A stretch of 64,000 nucleotides of DNA from Saussurea involucrata (GCA_033807775.1 CM066313.1:88475484-88539483), one strand, 5' to 3'; shown: positions 1 to 12,152, numbered from the stretch's first letter. The notes: a model not told the origin generated them from the sequence alone. Numbers and translations: made by a program.

Positions 1-3
1 CTG

Positions 4-62
4 CTTGGCGCAAAGCAGGCAGTGGCGCAATGTAGGCCTTGGCGCAAACCCAGTTTGGCGCA
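4..62 (+). repeat. GCGCAA short-repeat array in an LTR
   Basis: Four GCGCAA hexamers occur at roughly 15-20 base spacing, three of them in the context TTGGCGCAA. The window edge may cut the array. It resembles the TTGCGA/TCGCAA arrays in other LTRs of this window. Confidence 0.6.
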
Positions 63-335
63 AGCTTTACCGACACGTAGGCCGACTTAGTTGTTTGAAC
101 CGAGAGATAGTTCCATGGGTTTAGATGTTCTATGGACTAGGATTTCTTTAAATAAATCCTGGGTCCAATAGTCTTTAATTAAGAGACTCGGTAAGAGGTT
201 AATGATCCAAAGTCTTAAAGTAGGATTAAGAGGATAAATTAAAATCAGAAGCCGAGTTACGTCTAATTAATTTATAAATTAAATTATTATGTGTACGAAC
301 GGAAAGAGCCACGAGGTTAGGAAGAAATTGCAATC

Positions 336-346
336 AGGTGAGTTCT
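336..346 (+). promoter_or_regulatory. Splice-donor-like AG|GTGAGTT motif in an LTR
   Basis: CAG|GTGAGTTCTCTTAAC closely matches a 5-prime splice site. The same motif, with a similar downstream TTC/AAC context, is present in five of the six Ty3/gypsy LTR types in the window. A function as splice donor or U1-binding site is inference. Confidence 0.4.
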
Positions 347-838
347 CTTAACCCATTTTAAGACGTATTCTATTTTTTTGAAATGGTTCTTTATCCGCAT
401 GAATTGCTTTATAAACTTTTTCATGATCCATGAACTGTACGTTTATTTAGCAAATGAAACGATCAGTTAAAGTTTTCCTTAATGTGAAATCTGAAGATGT
501 TAAATGCATGCTATGTGGAGTTGGTTACACGGTGGGGTCAGGGTACTAAGGGATGTTAAAATCCCTTGGGCATATGAAGGTTAGCTTGTAGGTTGGAATT
601 TGTTTCCTTCTACATGAAGGAACAGGGGGTCCATTTGGACTCCGGTGTAGACGAGAGGGTGATCGTTAGGCCCCGATCGGGATAGCTTAGGCAATCCCTG
701 AACCCCGTGTTTAACCTTGTATGATGGGAATGTGAAGTTTAATGACTCTTTTCAGTGAAATGATTTATATCCTGTAATTACTGTTTTATGGAGGTAATTC
801 ACTAGACCTTTTGGTCTAACCCTCGCTTTTTCCAGATA

Positions 839-1363
839 TACATTTCATATTCTATCTCCACACATTTCAATCCACCTACTAAAGGTTACCTCGGTGGACT
901 TTCATAAGTCCCGCCAATTCTAGGATGTCCTTCCAATCCCCCCCCCCCCCCCTAATCATTTACTTATCTATTCTCCAAAGAATTGAAGGACCTTGGTGGC
1001 ATATCCACCATCGTTCTGCTATTAACACAAAAGGGATAACCATAAGAAATGGTTATACGAATATAGACATACTAAACGTACTTTACCGATCATTAGTCAA
1101 TGTAACAATTTAAAAACAAGCATGCTTGCGTAATAATATATTCATAATAACAGTAGCTAATTGAAATTTTGAATATATTATACATGAGAATCCTCGTTAC
1201 CATTATCACAGTACTAATTTCACGTATTTCCGTCGACTCTAAGACTATCCCGTCTTAGTACCTCTACCCAAATCTCACAAATCATAACTTAATTCGTCAC
1301 AGCTAAGTCTAAGTACCTTCTCAGCATACTTAGTTCACTTAAACTAATGCTCTGATACCATAT
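839..1363 (-). mobile_element. Leader region of a minus-strand gypsy element, truncated copy 1
   Basis: This stretch is nearly identical to 4985-5497. Both lie next to a minus-strand LTR end and contain the primer-binding site. Read on the minus strand it is the untranslated leader of a Ty3/gypsy-type element. It has no open frame and includes a poly-C tract near 938-951. It stops abruptly at about 839. Confidence 0.65.
1349..1360 (-). other. Primer-binding site (initiator-tRNA-Met type)
   Basis: The minus strand reads TGGTATCAGAGC, the usual plant gypsy/copia tRNA-iMet primer site. It lies 3 bases from the LTR end at 1364. Confidence 0.8.
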
Positions 1364-1823
1364 TGTAACACCCTAAAAACAGAGCTAATTAAAACTTAAA
1401 ATTTCACAAGTTATGATCATAAACTTCAAACTTATATAACAAGAGGATCAACTGTAAGGTTTCTATATCCATAAAACATCAACTCAAATAACTTATTAAT
1501 CTAATCATAACATAATAATCAGATTAATCAAGTTATCTAAACATCTGTCCCAAAATATCAAAAGAATATCTAGATCCCCTGTCATCTCCAATTTTGACTC
1601 TTTCCAAAAGTTCTCATCACACATCCCTGCTTACTTCCCGGAGCTTGTACCTGGTAAGAAAATTCAATCTTGAAACATTAGGCTTTCGCCTAGTGAGAGT
1701 ATTCAAATCAAATTAACAATTAACAATTAAAATATCAGCAGATAAATCAAACATGTTTCCACCCATCTTACCGTACAACAACTCCTTTCACTACTGGGAA
1801 TCTACCCCACTCCCATACTTTAA
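1364..1823 (-). mobile_element. Partial LTR (R/U5 side), minus strand
   Basis: It starts TGTAACACCCTAAAAAC, the complement of an LTR 3-prime end. It matches 5498-5957 almost base for base, then diverges abruptly at 1823-1824. The junction contains TTTAAAACAAGCAT, which resembles a stretch of the leader near 1110. That may be a microhomology breakpoint. Confidence 0.7.
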
Positions 1824-3319
1824 AACAAGCATACTTATCACTTTTGAATACTTCAATAATTACAGCAAATCATCATTATATCCATGACTTGTACGTTTCT
1901 TCGGTACAAATCGTTACCATTTCTTCACTCCACTATCGCATCACGCGGCCATATTGCAACCAGGCACTAAAGGGTTGCATGTCAAGGGAAAATGTTTCTA
2001 TTGAATCTGTAGTATGACTACATTTCTAGGTCCGATCTTTCTATCATTACTTCCTACATTAGCATGGAGTACTATTCTCCAAACATTACTTATCTCTTTC
2101 TGCCAACTTTGTCACAAGCCGATAACATTTTCTCATTACTATACAAAACCAAACATTTGTACCAAGATTCTAACTTAAGGCATTCAACCAAGTCATTTTG
2201 AAATGACACCACCATTCTAAATTACTACAGATCCTTTGGTATTCAACTAACACTTTCTCGAACAATTCTTTCACACATACGAAGCAACTCACCTTCTTTA
2301 AGGATTTTGTATCTACTACACCACAATTGGACTAACCCACCTATCATCTTCGTTAAACTTCCAATGATTCAAAACCATAAACTTACTTAGCAATTCACAC
2401 AACTAAAATCACTTTGGATAAACACCCACTACTTTTCCGACATTCTATTCCGATATTAGCCATATCACTACGTTATCTTACAAACCACATGCTCCAACAA
2501 CTTTATTGACAACTAGTACTCTTCATCTGGAATCCCCGAAAAGACTTCCATCGGATGTTTCCTCTTTCTAACTTCACCTTACCTACTAGTTGACACATTT
2601 ATCTTGGCAATTGATGCCTCTATTCATTCATACATTCTCCACCCATGACATCTCACAGCAGACCAGGTCTCTCATGGTCATTCGTACACAATTCAAACGT
2701 ACTTTCATGTTCTCCCGTATGATTTATCGAGTCTATTTCACTAATATATTCCTCCCCAACTTTAGTTGAACCACAACTCACGAGTATCTAATTAATTTAA
2801 ACTTACTCGTTTCTTGCTAGCTCTTGCGATTCCAAACCATAACATAGACATGGCACAATCCCTCACAGATCGACACGGTCTATACACTCATTTCGATTGC
2901 GCCTAATACTTCATCCTTTATAAACCATCCACATCGTAAGTAGAATGCTCATCCAAAACAATAGTCTTTCACTATTCTAACACCCCTACAAGGTGGTCCT
3001 TTAACTTTAATCTTTCGATTCAAAACTTAACATTTATACATGTCCTCAAAGAATAACCAATGCATTCACATCATGAAAACTTCATTTATAATACAATTCA
3101 TGTAATTCCAACCCCAAGCCTACGTCGCTTATTAAACCGGAAAAATACCCTTAAGACTCAACCGAGTCCAAAACAAAGCCATCTGCTCAAAGGATTCAAT
3201 GATCATTTATCAATATCAACTCATGCAATTTAAATACACCTAACTTACATTATACAACACACGCTCTGAGGCGTGATAATCTCACGACCCCTTCATTGTT
3301 ACTTTCCCAATGAAGTCAA

Positions 3320-3359
<40 letters not shown>

Positions 3360-4984
3360 AGTATGTACAACTCTTTTATACTCAACAATATAAATATATT
3401 TATATCTTACCAAAGTTCATTAGTACCAAAGGTACTAAAAATACAAGATCATCAAACGGTCCTCACACATAAGACCAATACTTAAAACGAAACTTATTTA
3501 AATAAATGCAATTAAGCACATAACACATCATAATTTATTGCACAACCACAATAAACTCTAAAAGCGTATTTTGACCACATAGTTTTTACTGATGCAATAT
3601 ATTAACCAAAACCTCTTTCATTCGTGATTTATTCGTCAATCACTCAAAATTCCTAAGATGTATTTTCCACTTTGCGCGTACCCTCTGCATAACAGCATGC
3701 CGGTACTGCTCACGATTTTCGTTCCTGCCCGTACAGGCATACGCGGGATACACCTAGACCGCACCCAGTGACAGGCAAAAGGCCTCATACATCTTAAGCA
3801 ATTGTCGACTTCAACAACAATAGTTGGCCTGTCAATACTTTCTTAACCTAATCTTTAACAAGGGTCCCTAACTGAACCTAATCCTTATAACACACCATAA
3901 CTTCTTATTCGACGTCGAGGATATTTCCTTCTGTCTCACCATACTACTCATAGCGGGTTGCTAATTCCATCACCTTGATGACTACTAGTCCTTCCTCCGG
4001 ACACAACCGTCCCTCGGCAACTATATTTCTAGTTACCAAACAAGGGTATAGACCTTCTTACAACCGACACTAAAGTCCACTTTCAACTTTCCCACTGTTC
4101 ACCTCTCCTCTTGAACACGAATACTTAAACTACAAACATTCTCTCATGATTTTTTTTTCCAACACTTCTCCACTCTCGGAGTTCTTTCTTAGCTTATAGT
4201 GTATTATTCTACGACCTAGTGAGTTCATAGCCTTCATGCATAACAACACGATAATTACATCATTTCGCACATTTTCTCATTTTAAAGAACAACACTTGGA
4301 ACAATTTGGGCACACATGACCCCAACATTCTTATAACTCCAGTGTACTGCACAACGATCACGAGAATCGTTTGCAGACTACTTTCCCAAAAACTTAATCT
4401 TTCTCAACCAAAACGATGTTGTTACGACAGTAATATATATTAAATGAAAATCTTTTCATGCAACAAAAGTTTGAAAGAAAATTACCGACACGAAGTAAGC
4501 TAGTCGGTTCTCACACTCATTTATATGATATCATCAAGTCAATACTCTTGTTGGTTATAAAAGTTTTGCTGGTCAACTTTTTCTTGTCTTTTTTTTGCTA
4601 CAATTTAACTTTTCATGTAAAGTATAAAATACTTTGCAAATTGCCAAGCTCAAATTTCGTTATGCGACAAAAATGAAATTGTCTTTTTCTTTAGATACTC
4701 ACTTGCACATGCTGACTCAACTTCGACTGAAATTATTATTTATGTATTTGTTTGAAATCACGAAAACTCATGTAACACACTAGGACATCATACATAAAAC
4801 TCTACTCGCAAATGAAGGCTACTCACTCGAACAAGGTCAATCGTTTTACTCACGCAACTTATTATTGACGCTCTACTTCCAACCAGTGGTCGCCCTCTCG
4901 GCCTTGTAATACTTGCTATATATGCATTCCACTGCTCACTTACTCAACCATTTCATACTATTTCCGTCTTGATCAATCATTTCA
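1824..4984 (-). mobile_element. Degenerate non-coding internal region of a gypsy-derived element
   Basis: This 3.2-kb AT-rich stretch lies between two leader/LTR junctions and has no retroelement domain that I can recognise on either strand. It is best read as the internal part of a non-autonomous, LARD-like element whose 5-prime LTR is 5498-9926 on the minus strand. A GC-richer patch at about 3655-3790 has no recognised identity. Confidence 0.45.
3322..3357. repeat. (AT)n microsatellite
   Basis: Pure AT dinucleotide run. Confidence 0.95.
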
Positions 4985-5497
4985 CATTCTATCTCCACAC
5001 ATTTCAATCCACCTATTAAAGGTTGCCTCGGTGGACTTTCATAAGTCCTGCCAATTCTAGGATGTCCTTCCAATCCCCCCCCCCCCAATCATTTACTTAT
5101 CTATTCTCCAAAGAATTGAAGGACCTTGGTGGCATATCCACCATCGTTTTGCTATTAACACAAAAGGGATAACCATAAGAAATGGTTATACGAATATAGA
5201 CATACTAAACGTACTTTACCGATCATTAGTCACTGTAACAATTTAAAAACAAGCGTGCTTGCGTAACAATATATTCATAATAACAGTAGCTAATTGAAAT
5301 TGTGAATATATTATACATGAGAATCCTCGTTACCAATATCACAATACTAATTTCACGTATTTCCGTCGACTCTAAGACTATCCCGTCTTAGTACCTCTAC
5401 CCAAATCTCACAAATCATAACTTAATTCGTCACAGCTTAAGTCTAAGTATCTCCTCAGCATACTTAGTTCACTTAAACTAATGCTCTGATACCATAT
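4985..5497 (-). mobile_element. Leader region of the minus-strand gypsy element, copy 2, with PBS
   Basis: This second copy of the 839-1363 sequence is directly joined to the LTR at 5498. The primer site TGGTATCAGAGC occupies 5483-5494 on the minus strand. A poly-C run occurs at 5076-5087. No gag start could be recognised. Confidence 0.7.
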
Positions 5498-6267
5498 TGT
5501 AACACCCTAAAAACAGGGCTAATTTAAACCTTAAAATTTCACAAGTTATGATCATAAACTTCAAACTTATATAACAAGAAGATCAACTGTAAGGTTTCTA
5601 TATCCATAAAACATCAACTCAAATAACTTATTAATCTAATCATAACATAATAATCAGATTAATCAAGTTATCTAAACATTTGTCCCAAAATATCAAAAGA
5701 ATATCTAGATCCCCTGTCATCTCCAATTTTGACTCTTTCCAAAAGTTCTCATCACACATCCCTGCTTACTTCCCGAAGCTTGTACCTGGTAAGAAAATTC
5801 AATCTTGAAACATTAGGCTTTCGCCTAGTGAGAGTATTCAAATCAAATTAATAATTAATAATTAAAATATCAGCAGATAAATCAAACCTGTTTCCACCCA
5901 TCTTACCGTACAACAACTCCTTTCACTACTGGGAATCTACCCCACTCCCATACTTATGACTAATTCATCTAGCCATAATATTACTACCAAGAGTTCACCA
6001 CGAATAATCCCATGTTCAAGGTTAATACTCTTATTCAAGAAATTACAAGTCAAAACATGCCTATTTCCTAATCCGGAAGTAGAGATTTCAAATTACTTTA
6101 TGCCTATCTCTAATCTTCCTTTCACAATTGGGAAATCTCTAATCTTCCCTATAAAAATGGAAATCTCCGATCTTCCATTCGAAATGGGAATTACAAATCA
6201 AAATCTGCCTATTCCACATTTCACGTCCTCCCCACCTCAGAATCAGTGGTCCCAATGGGATTATTAT

Positions 6268-8221
6268 TGTAACATCCCGAAATTTCTATTGTAAATTAAT
6301 AAGATATAAATTGTATTTTAGTACAATGTAGTTATGAGAAAATTAACTGGGAGGGTTGATTGGCAATTAATTGGAAGTTTGGGGTACAAATTGGAAAAGG
6401 GATTAATGACTCATGCTTTTAAAGTGAGGTGTCACATTAGGAGGAATCAGTGTTTGATAATACTGATTTCCTTTGTTTAGAATTCTAAAAAGAAAAGAAA
6501 AGAAAGAAACAGAGGAATTAACGAGAGAGAGAAGTCGAAAGAAAGAAAGAAGAAAAGAAGAGAAATCAATTGGTGATTCCGTGGTAAGAGTTTATTTCTC
6601 TGTTATAATCATTCATCTCCTTAGATTCTGAGTTGAAATACTTTGTTCAGATTTCTGTAAGTTGTGGATTAAGCTGCCCATTAAGCCCTGTTATAAAACA
6701 GCGATCAAGTTAAGCTATAAGTGTTCAGATCATTATAAAAGGTGAGTTATTCAACTTTCTTTAAAATTAAGCAATGAAAATGTTAATAGATGTGTTGTAT
6801 TTGTGTTTTAATCACTTAGAATGCTTAATGGTTAAGAAAAATCGAAACTGGTTTAACAGATGAAAGTGACGATGAACAGTAACTTTTCGTTTTAGTATGT
6901 TGCGCAAAGTAGAACTTTTCGTAACAGTTGGTTGCGAAAAGTAAAGTTTTCGCAATAGAAGGTTGCGAGAAGTAGGGGTTTTCGCAACAGTGGGTTGCGA
7001 ATAGTGGAGGATTTCGCAGCTTTGGCTTGCGAAAAGTGGGGTTTTCGCTACACTAGGTTGCGAAAAGTTTTGTCTTTCAGTAGTAGTTTGAGGCTGTTAT
7101 GTAACATGCAATCTGATATGTATATGCTATCTGTTATATGATTATAACTCTGTTATTGATGTAAAAACCATGCTATGTGAAATTATAAGGACTTATTTAT
7201 GAGTCCGGAGCTGTGATCAATTATTGAAATGATAATCCCCGATGCTAAATGGCAAAGTAGGGATAACCGTTGAGATTAATATTCTGTACATAGAAATATG
7301 GAATATAGGTTGAATTGTATAACTTTAATATACAATAGAATGAGTGATAATACACATTTATTGTGTGGCGTTGGCTAGAAGACTACATCTGGTCTAGTGG
7401 GCATATAGTACGGTATAATGAGAACCGTTTACTAGCCAGGGGCCGTTAGGATGTATTTCTAGTTGTTGGAGTGAATCTTGAATCATCTGTGAGGGTCTCT
7501 GGTGGTTGTTGATCGCGATAAATAAAATCTCATTTGAGGGACCAGTGATTCAAGATGGGGAGGAAATGAAATGAGGAATGGCAGACTTGGAGTTGTAATT
7601 CCCATTTCAATAGAAAGATGAGATATCTTCATTGTTGAGTAATTAAATCTTAATTCAGAAAGATGCAGGTTGGGAAACTGTAATTTCTGGGAGTTAGAGT
7701 TATTTATAAGTCCGGTGGGATTTATATTAATTCTCGTTGATAATATGATGACTAGATGAATTAGTCATAAGTAAGGAATAGGTGGATTCCATTGGTTGAC
7801 AAGAGCTTGGTATGGTAAGATGATAGATAACAGGTTTGATATATCTGTTAATGTTTTTGTTGATTAATTTTAATTTGATTTGGATAATCTCACTAGGCGA
7901 AAGCCTAATGTTTCAAATTAAATTGTCTTACCAGGTACAGGCTCTGGGAAATAGTTGAGAGGTGAGATGACAGTTAAAGGAATCAGACTTGGCGTTAGCA
8001 AAGGATCAGGATATTCTTTTGGTGACTTTTGGGACAAGCCTTAGATAATCTAGTTAATCTTATTGTGATGTATAATTAGATTGATCAGATTATTTAAGTT
8101 AGTTGACTTTTGTATATAGAAACATACTTTTGATCCTTTGGTTTATGAAAGTCTGATATTTTGATGATCATAACACATGTATTTTGAGGTTTAAATTGGC
8201 CCTGAATTTTAGGGTGTTACA
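6268..8221 (+). mobile_element. Solo LTR, 1954 bp, with TSD ATTAT
   Basis: Termini are TGTAACATCCCG and TAGGGTGTTACA. A perfect 5-bp target duplication ATTAT lies at 6263-6267 and 8222-8226. No primer site or internal region follows, so this is a solo LTR left by LTR-LTR recombination. It is inserted in opposite orientation into an LTR of the same family. It carries an inverted-repeat array (6898-7073), the donor-like AAAAGGTGAGTTATTCAAC at 6740, and an acceptor-like TCTTACCAGGTACAGGC near 7925. Confidence 0.92.
6898..7073 (+). repeat. TTGCGAAAAGT / TTTTCGCAA inverted-repeat array
   Basis: About six imperfect units of 30-35 bp, each pairing TTGCGAAAAGT with a downstream TTTTCGCAA-like arm, so each unit can fold as a hairpin. 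The array lies about 630-806 bp from the LTR start. Confidence 0.75.
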
Positions 8222-8447
8222 ATTATATCGCGATACACAACCGGAACCCCCGATGATTCAAGGTACACTCAATCACTAAAAATTACATCCCTTTGGTCAA
8301 TGGCTAGTAATCGGTTCCCATTATACCGTACTAAGGTGCCCCCGATGACAGGATGCCTATTTTTAGCAACCACGACATAATACATAAGTATTATAACTCT
8401 TACTATGGTATGTGCATAACATACAATATTTTACATCTCAAAACATA

Positions 8448-8474
8448 TTCTATATATATATATATATATATATT
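8448..8474. repeat. (AT)n microsatellite
   Basis: Short AT dinucleotide run inside the LTR. Confidence 0.85.
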
Positions 8475-8677
8475 TATAAAGAATATTAGTAATCTCGACA
8501 CCTCGACTCCTTAACTATCCCCTCTTAGCAATTTGCACGGGGATCAACATAGCATAACTTTTAGTCAACTATTTAGACTCATTACTGATTAAGGCAAGTC
8601 CTTATTAACATGTTAAGACATGCATATTACACATCTATTTCAACATTAATTGCTAAATTTTAAAGAGAGTTGAATAA

Positions 8678-8686
8678 ACTCACCTG
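8678..8686 (-). promoter_or_regulatory. Splice-donor-like motif in minus-strand LTR
   Basis: The minus strand reads CCAGGTGAGTTTATTCAAC, nearly the same as the motif at 6740 in the solo LTR. Confidence 0.4.
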
Positions 8687-8825
8687 GTGGCTGAAATATT
8701 TGAATTTCTCTACTTCTCACAGTTGTAAAGATGATCACCCTGACGTCACAAAATCTGGAATACCATACACAGTGGTATTGGTATTAATCTACTAAACAGA
8801 ATCCTTAATATCTAAAATTCTTCGT

Positions 8826-9172
8826 CTCATATCGCAACCAACTACCATTAAACTCTCTTGTCGCAATGCACTGTGCATGTCGCAACCAACTACTGCGACA
8901 CAGTGCCATATCGCAACCTACTATTGCGACATAGTCACCATATCGCAACCTTCTATTGCGACATAGCTTTATATCGCAACTAACTGTTGCGACTCCAATA
9001 CCTTATCGCAACCTTCTATTGCGATATCAACACCATATCGCAACCTTCTATTGCGACATCACTTCCTTGTCGTACTTAAGGTTGCGACATTCATGAATAT
9101 CGCAATGCACTATTGCGACATTCATGAATATCGCAATGCACTACTGCGATATGCATGAATATCTCAACCCAC
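8826..9172 (-). repeat. TCGCAACC..ATTGCGA inverted-repeat array
   Basis: About ten units of 30-36 bp alternate a TATCGCAACC arm with a CTATTGCGACAT arm. The units are variable and palindrome-like. Closely similar units occur in the LTRs of the element at 24700-32519. Confidence 0.8.
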
Positions 9173-9926
9173 TGAAATTATCATAAACCCAGAGTTTATA
9201 CTTTTAACTTATGTTTGTTTCTGTAAACATGCAGATATGTTTTATATTACCAATATATCCTATTTATAAACTTAGTTCTCTCAAAACATTCAGATTCATC
9301 ATAATCATTAACATCCTCAAAACCCCTTATTAATCTCAAAGAAAAATCTTAACCACATAGAATAAAATTTATGTAGAAGGTTACCTATTGACTAATCTGC
9401 TTGCTTTCCAAAAATCCGGCTGAACTTACTTCAATTTCTTCCTTTCTTCTTCTTCTTTCCTTTCTTTAGTTTTATCTCTTTTCTCTTTCTCTTTGATTTC
9501 TCGTAACTCAGTACACACACACACCAAAATACAAATTGAGAAAGTGAAGAAATGCTTTCACTCTACTTCTTTTCTTCTTTTTGTCGAAAACCCACACACA
9601 CACACACACACACAAAACTCATACTGCCAAATGAAGACACCTCATTCTTATGAAATCAATTAAGGTGATGTGTTGTCAAGTAGATCCATCACTTTATTCC
9701 AACAGCCCTCCAACTTTCATCACTAGATAAGTTTAACCCCTTTACTTATAAGTTAAAATTTAAGTTTACCCCTTACTTATTAATTCATCAAACAAATAAT
9801 AAAACTTACTTGGGAATAAACTCTAAAATTAATCTACTAATTAATTAATCACCACTTATCAAATAAATATACTCAATTTATTTAATAATCCCAAACATCA
9901 TCTTTTATTAAATTTGGGATGTTACA

Positions 9927-10068
9927 GATAGAGCTCGGCTGTGGAAATTAGAGACTTTTGCTGTCAATTTTGCCTATTTTAGCTTTTGATGTTTAAGACA
10001 AGTTATGTTATGTAATTCAAATGCTCACATTATGATTTAATTCATGTTAAGTTTTGGGGACGTTACAG
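9927..10068 (+). mobile_element. Right end of a plus-strand LTR, probably the continuation of 1-838
   Basis: The segment ends TTTTGGGGACGTTACA, a plus-strand LTR terminus like those at 14366 and 20445. Length and position fit the missing last 140 bp of the LTR that starts before the window. The flank after the inner LTR is GATAG and the left copy ends GATA, but the left terminus is truncated, so no clean target duplication can be called. Confidence 0.5.
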
Positions 10069-10295
10069 TTGCAGAATCTTCTAACCGATCGATGGTTAGT
10101 CAATCGCCGAGCCCCACACACCAAACAAACTGCCTAGTGCCGATCAGAATCGCCGTAGGCGGTAGTGGTCGTGGTTGAAAAACAAATTTAGTAAAATATC
10201 CTTATATATTTATTTAAAGTTATGTTAATTATCTTAAATATGTTGCTCACATTGGATCTCATATCACAAGCTACCTAGTTTTCATTTGATTAGAC

Positions 10296-10331
<36 letters not shown>

Positions 10332-10818
10332 TTTATTGACTCAATATAAAAAAATACAAATACAAAAAGGAAAGGAAAAGACCAATATGCCCCTAACCTA
10401 ACGATTTCTTTTAACAACTGTTAGTGGAAGGGACCAAAACCAAGCAAAAATGTAAACAATCGTGGTAAATATGTATTTTTTAAACTCTAAGGACCAAAAC
10501 CGAGATTTTTGACAAACCACATGGACCAAAATTAAGATTTACTAAAAAAAATACAACTCATATTTTTATTTAATTATTTATTTTATTCAAACATAAATTT
10601 TTATGTGAACTTTTTCTATTTTATATAATAAAAATAATATTAAGATGACTATGATTATAAATTAAAACTTTAATCAAACGAATCCAACTTGTTCATAAAA
10701 ATTGATAAAGTTTTTAACTTATTTTTATTTACTTCTGTATTATTGTTTAGAAGAACTATTTACTTTTAATTTTTACATAATCAATAACTTAATTATTGAT
10801 TGCACATAATTTTATTTA
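10069..10818. other. Intergenic, repeat-derived
   Basis: No gene is visible. It holds a (TA)n run at 10282-10327 and fragments with phrases such as AGGACCAAAACC (10380-10535) that recur at 37740 and 47320 and are typical of old dispersed repeats. The MULE target copy TTTTATTTA ends it. Confidence 0.6.
10810..10818. repeat. 9-bp target site duplication of the MULE, left copy
   Basis: TTTTATTTA, identical to 37274-37282. Confidence 0.92.
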
Positions 10819-11018
10819 GGGAATTTAATTAAAATACCCAAAGTTTGACTTTAAATTACCAAAATACCCAAAATCTCGATAAGTTTATCAAAATACCCAA
10901 ATTTTCCGCGGTGGGTGCCGCGATCGCGGGCCCACACCCACGTGTCCCGATTTTTTGGTCAAAAGTCCCGCGGAGTCCCCCAACTATGCCCGCGGTACGC
11001 TTTTGGTCCCTGCCCGCG
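10819..11018 (+). repeat. Left terminal inverted repeat of the MULE
   Basis: Three phrases like AAAATACCCAAA are followed by GC-rich sequence (CGCGATCGCGGGCCCACACCC). It is complementary along its length to 37074-37273 and the same length, so there are no net indels. Confidence 0.92.
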
Positions 11019-11132
11019 AAGGTATCTCGCGATCGCGGAATGAGGTCCACGCGTCGACATAGGGTGAAAACCTAATTCTTTAATGCCTCAACCACCCCCC
11101 CCCCTCCCTCCTCAACCTTAATATTCGGCCGC

Positions 11133-11139
11133 TATAATA
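11133..11139 (+). promoter_or_regulatory. Candidate TATA box of the Ulp1 gene
   Basis: TATAATA lies about 120 bp upstream of the proposed start codon. It is followed by a CT-rich leader (11180-11222, CTCTCCTCTCC-like) typical of plant 5-prime untranslated regions. Assigned by position only. Confidence 0.35.
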
Positions 11140-11447
11140 AGAGAAAGGGCGGGGGGACCTTTCGGCCACCACTTCTCAATTAAAAAATCTCTCCTCTCCT
11201 CTCTTCTCTCACACTCTCTCAATTTTGTCGTGTGGAATACGCGCTCGGTTTGTTTGAAGATGGCTCGTGTTACTCGTTTGGTAAATTTTTCTTAAGTTTC
11301 TTGTACTTTTCTTGTATGTTGTTATTTTAAATTTTAAAATATATGTTATGTATGTTGTTAGAGTGTTTTTAAGTTTGTTGTATGTTTGAATGTATTATTT
11401 GTATGTTATAATGTTGTCTTTATTATAGATGTTAAAGTTTTTTTTTA

Positions 11448-11750
11448 GGGAAATTAATTAAAATACCCAAACTTTGACTTTGACTTACCAAAATACCCAA
11501 AAAAATTCATTTCTTGCCAAAATACCCTAAATTTCCGCGATGACACCCGCGATGGCCCGCGATCGAGGCACGCGATGGCCCGCGGTGGGTACTGAAAGTG
11601 TAAATAATGTTGCAAAATTTTACACTTTCAGTCCCTGTCCGCGATCGCGGGTTCCCATCGCGGAAATTTAGGGTATTTTGGCAAGAAATGAATTTTTTTG
11701 GGTATTTTGGTAAGTCAACTTCAAAGTTGTGGTATTTTAATTAGTTTCCC
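11448..11750. mobile_element. Mini-MULE (MITE), 303 bp, inside the large MULE
   Basis: It starts GGGAAATTAATTAAAATACCC and ends with the complement (ATTTTAATTAGTTTCCC), with inverted repeats of about 95 bp. The flanks TTTTTTTTA and ATTTTTTTA match at 8 of 9 positions, consistent with a 9-bp MULE duplication in a T-run. The interior is GC-rich with CCCGCGATCGCGG-type palindromes. It has no coding capacity and is related to the termini of the host MULE. Confidence 0.85.
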
Positions 11751-11759
11751 ATTTTTTTA

Positions 11760-12152
11760 AAAAGAAGTTATAGTGGTTTTTTTAAAAAGATGTTAGAGTG
11801 TTTTTTATAAAAACATATGTTAGTGTTTTTTTTATAAAAAGATGAATGTTTTTTATACAAATAAATGTTAAGAGTGTTTTTTATAAAAAAAATGTTAGTG
11901 TTTTTTTTTATAAAAAGATGAGTTTTTTTATAAAAATAAATGTTAAGAGTGTTTTTTATAAAAATAAATGTTAAGAGTGTTTTTTATAAAAAAAATGTTA
12001 AGAGTGTTTTTTTATAAAAAAAAGATGTTAATGTTTTTTTTATAAAAAGATGAGTGTTTTTGTTTATAAAAAAATGAGTTTTTTTTATAAAAAGATGAGT
12101 GTTTTTTATAAAAATAAATGTTAAGAGTGGTTTTATAAAAAAAGATGTTAAG
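11760..12152 (+). repeat. AT-rich minisatellite, left part
   Basis: Tandem units of about 25-30 bp: GTTAAGAGTGTTTTTTATA followed by an A-run and GAT. The same array resumes at 20451 after the LTR element, so it was one array before insertion. Confidence 0.9.

Larger units (their letters stand above)
1..838 (+). mobile_element. Left part of a Ty3/gypsy-type LTR, cut by the window edge
   Basis: No coding frame is visible. The segment has LTR character: a GCGCAA array at its start, a splice-donor-like AGGTGAGTT at 336-344, and the stretch around 790-830 (TAGACC..GGTCTAACCCTC) that recurs in the LTRs at 22887 and 30931. Similarity to those LTRs stops near 838, where an opposite-strand element begins. 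The likely continuation is 9927-10068, which ends GGGGACGTTACA like other plus-strand LTRs here. Joining the two parts across the nest is inference. Confidence 0.55.
5498..9926 (-). mobile_element. 5-prime LTR of a minus-strand gypsy element, interrupted by a solo LTR
   Basis: The minus strand starts TGTAACATCCCAAATTT (9926) and ends TTTTTAGGGTGTTACA (5498), followed by the primer-binding site. Removing the insertion 6268-8221 and one ATTAT copy leaves an LTR of about 2.47 kb. It contains the TCGCAA array at 8826-9172 and the donor-like motif at 8678-8686, followed on the minus strand by TCTTACCAGGTACAAGC near 5785. It is in the same family as the solo LTR inside it: both share the segment around CACTAGGCGAAAGCC. 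Confidence 0.75.

Noticed and set aside
5956..6294. 112-codon plus-strand frame
   Set aside because: It spans an LTR, a target duplication and the start of the inserted solo LTR, so it cannot be a gene.
8826..9172. CRISPR-like array of 30-36 bp units
   Set aside because: Units are variable and palindromic, with no constant repeat or unique spacers. They lie inside a plant LTR, and CRISPR systems do not occur in plant genomes.
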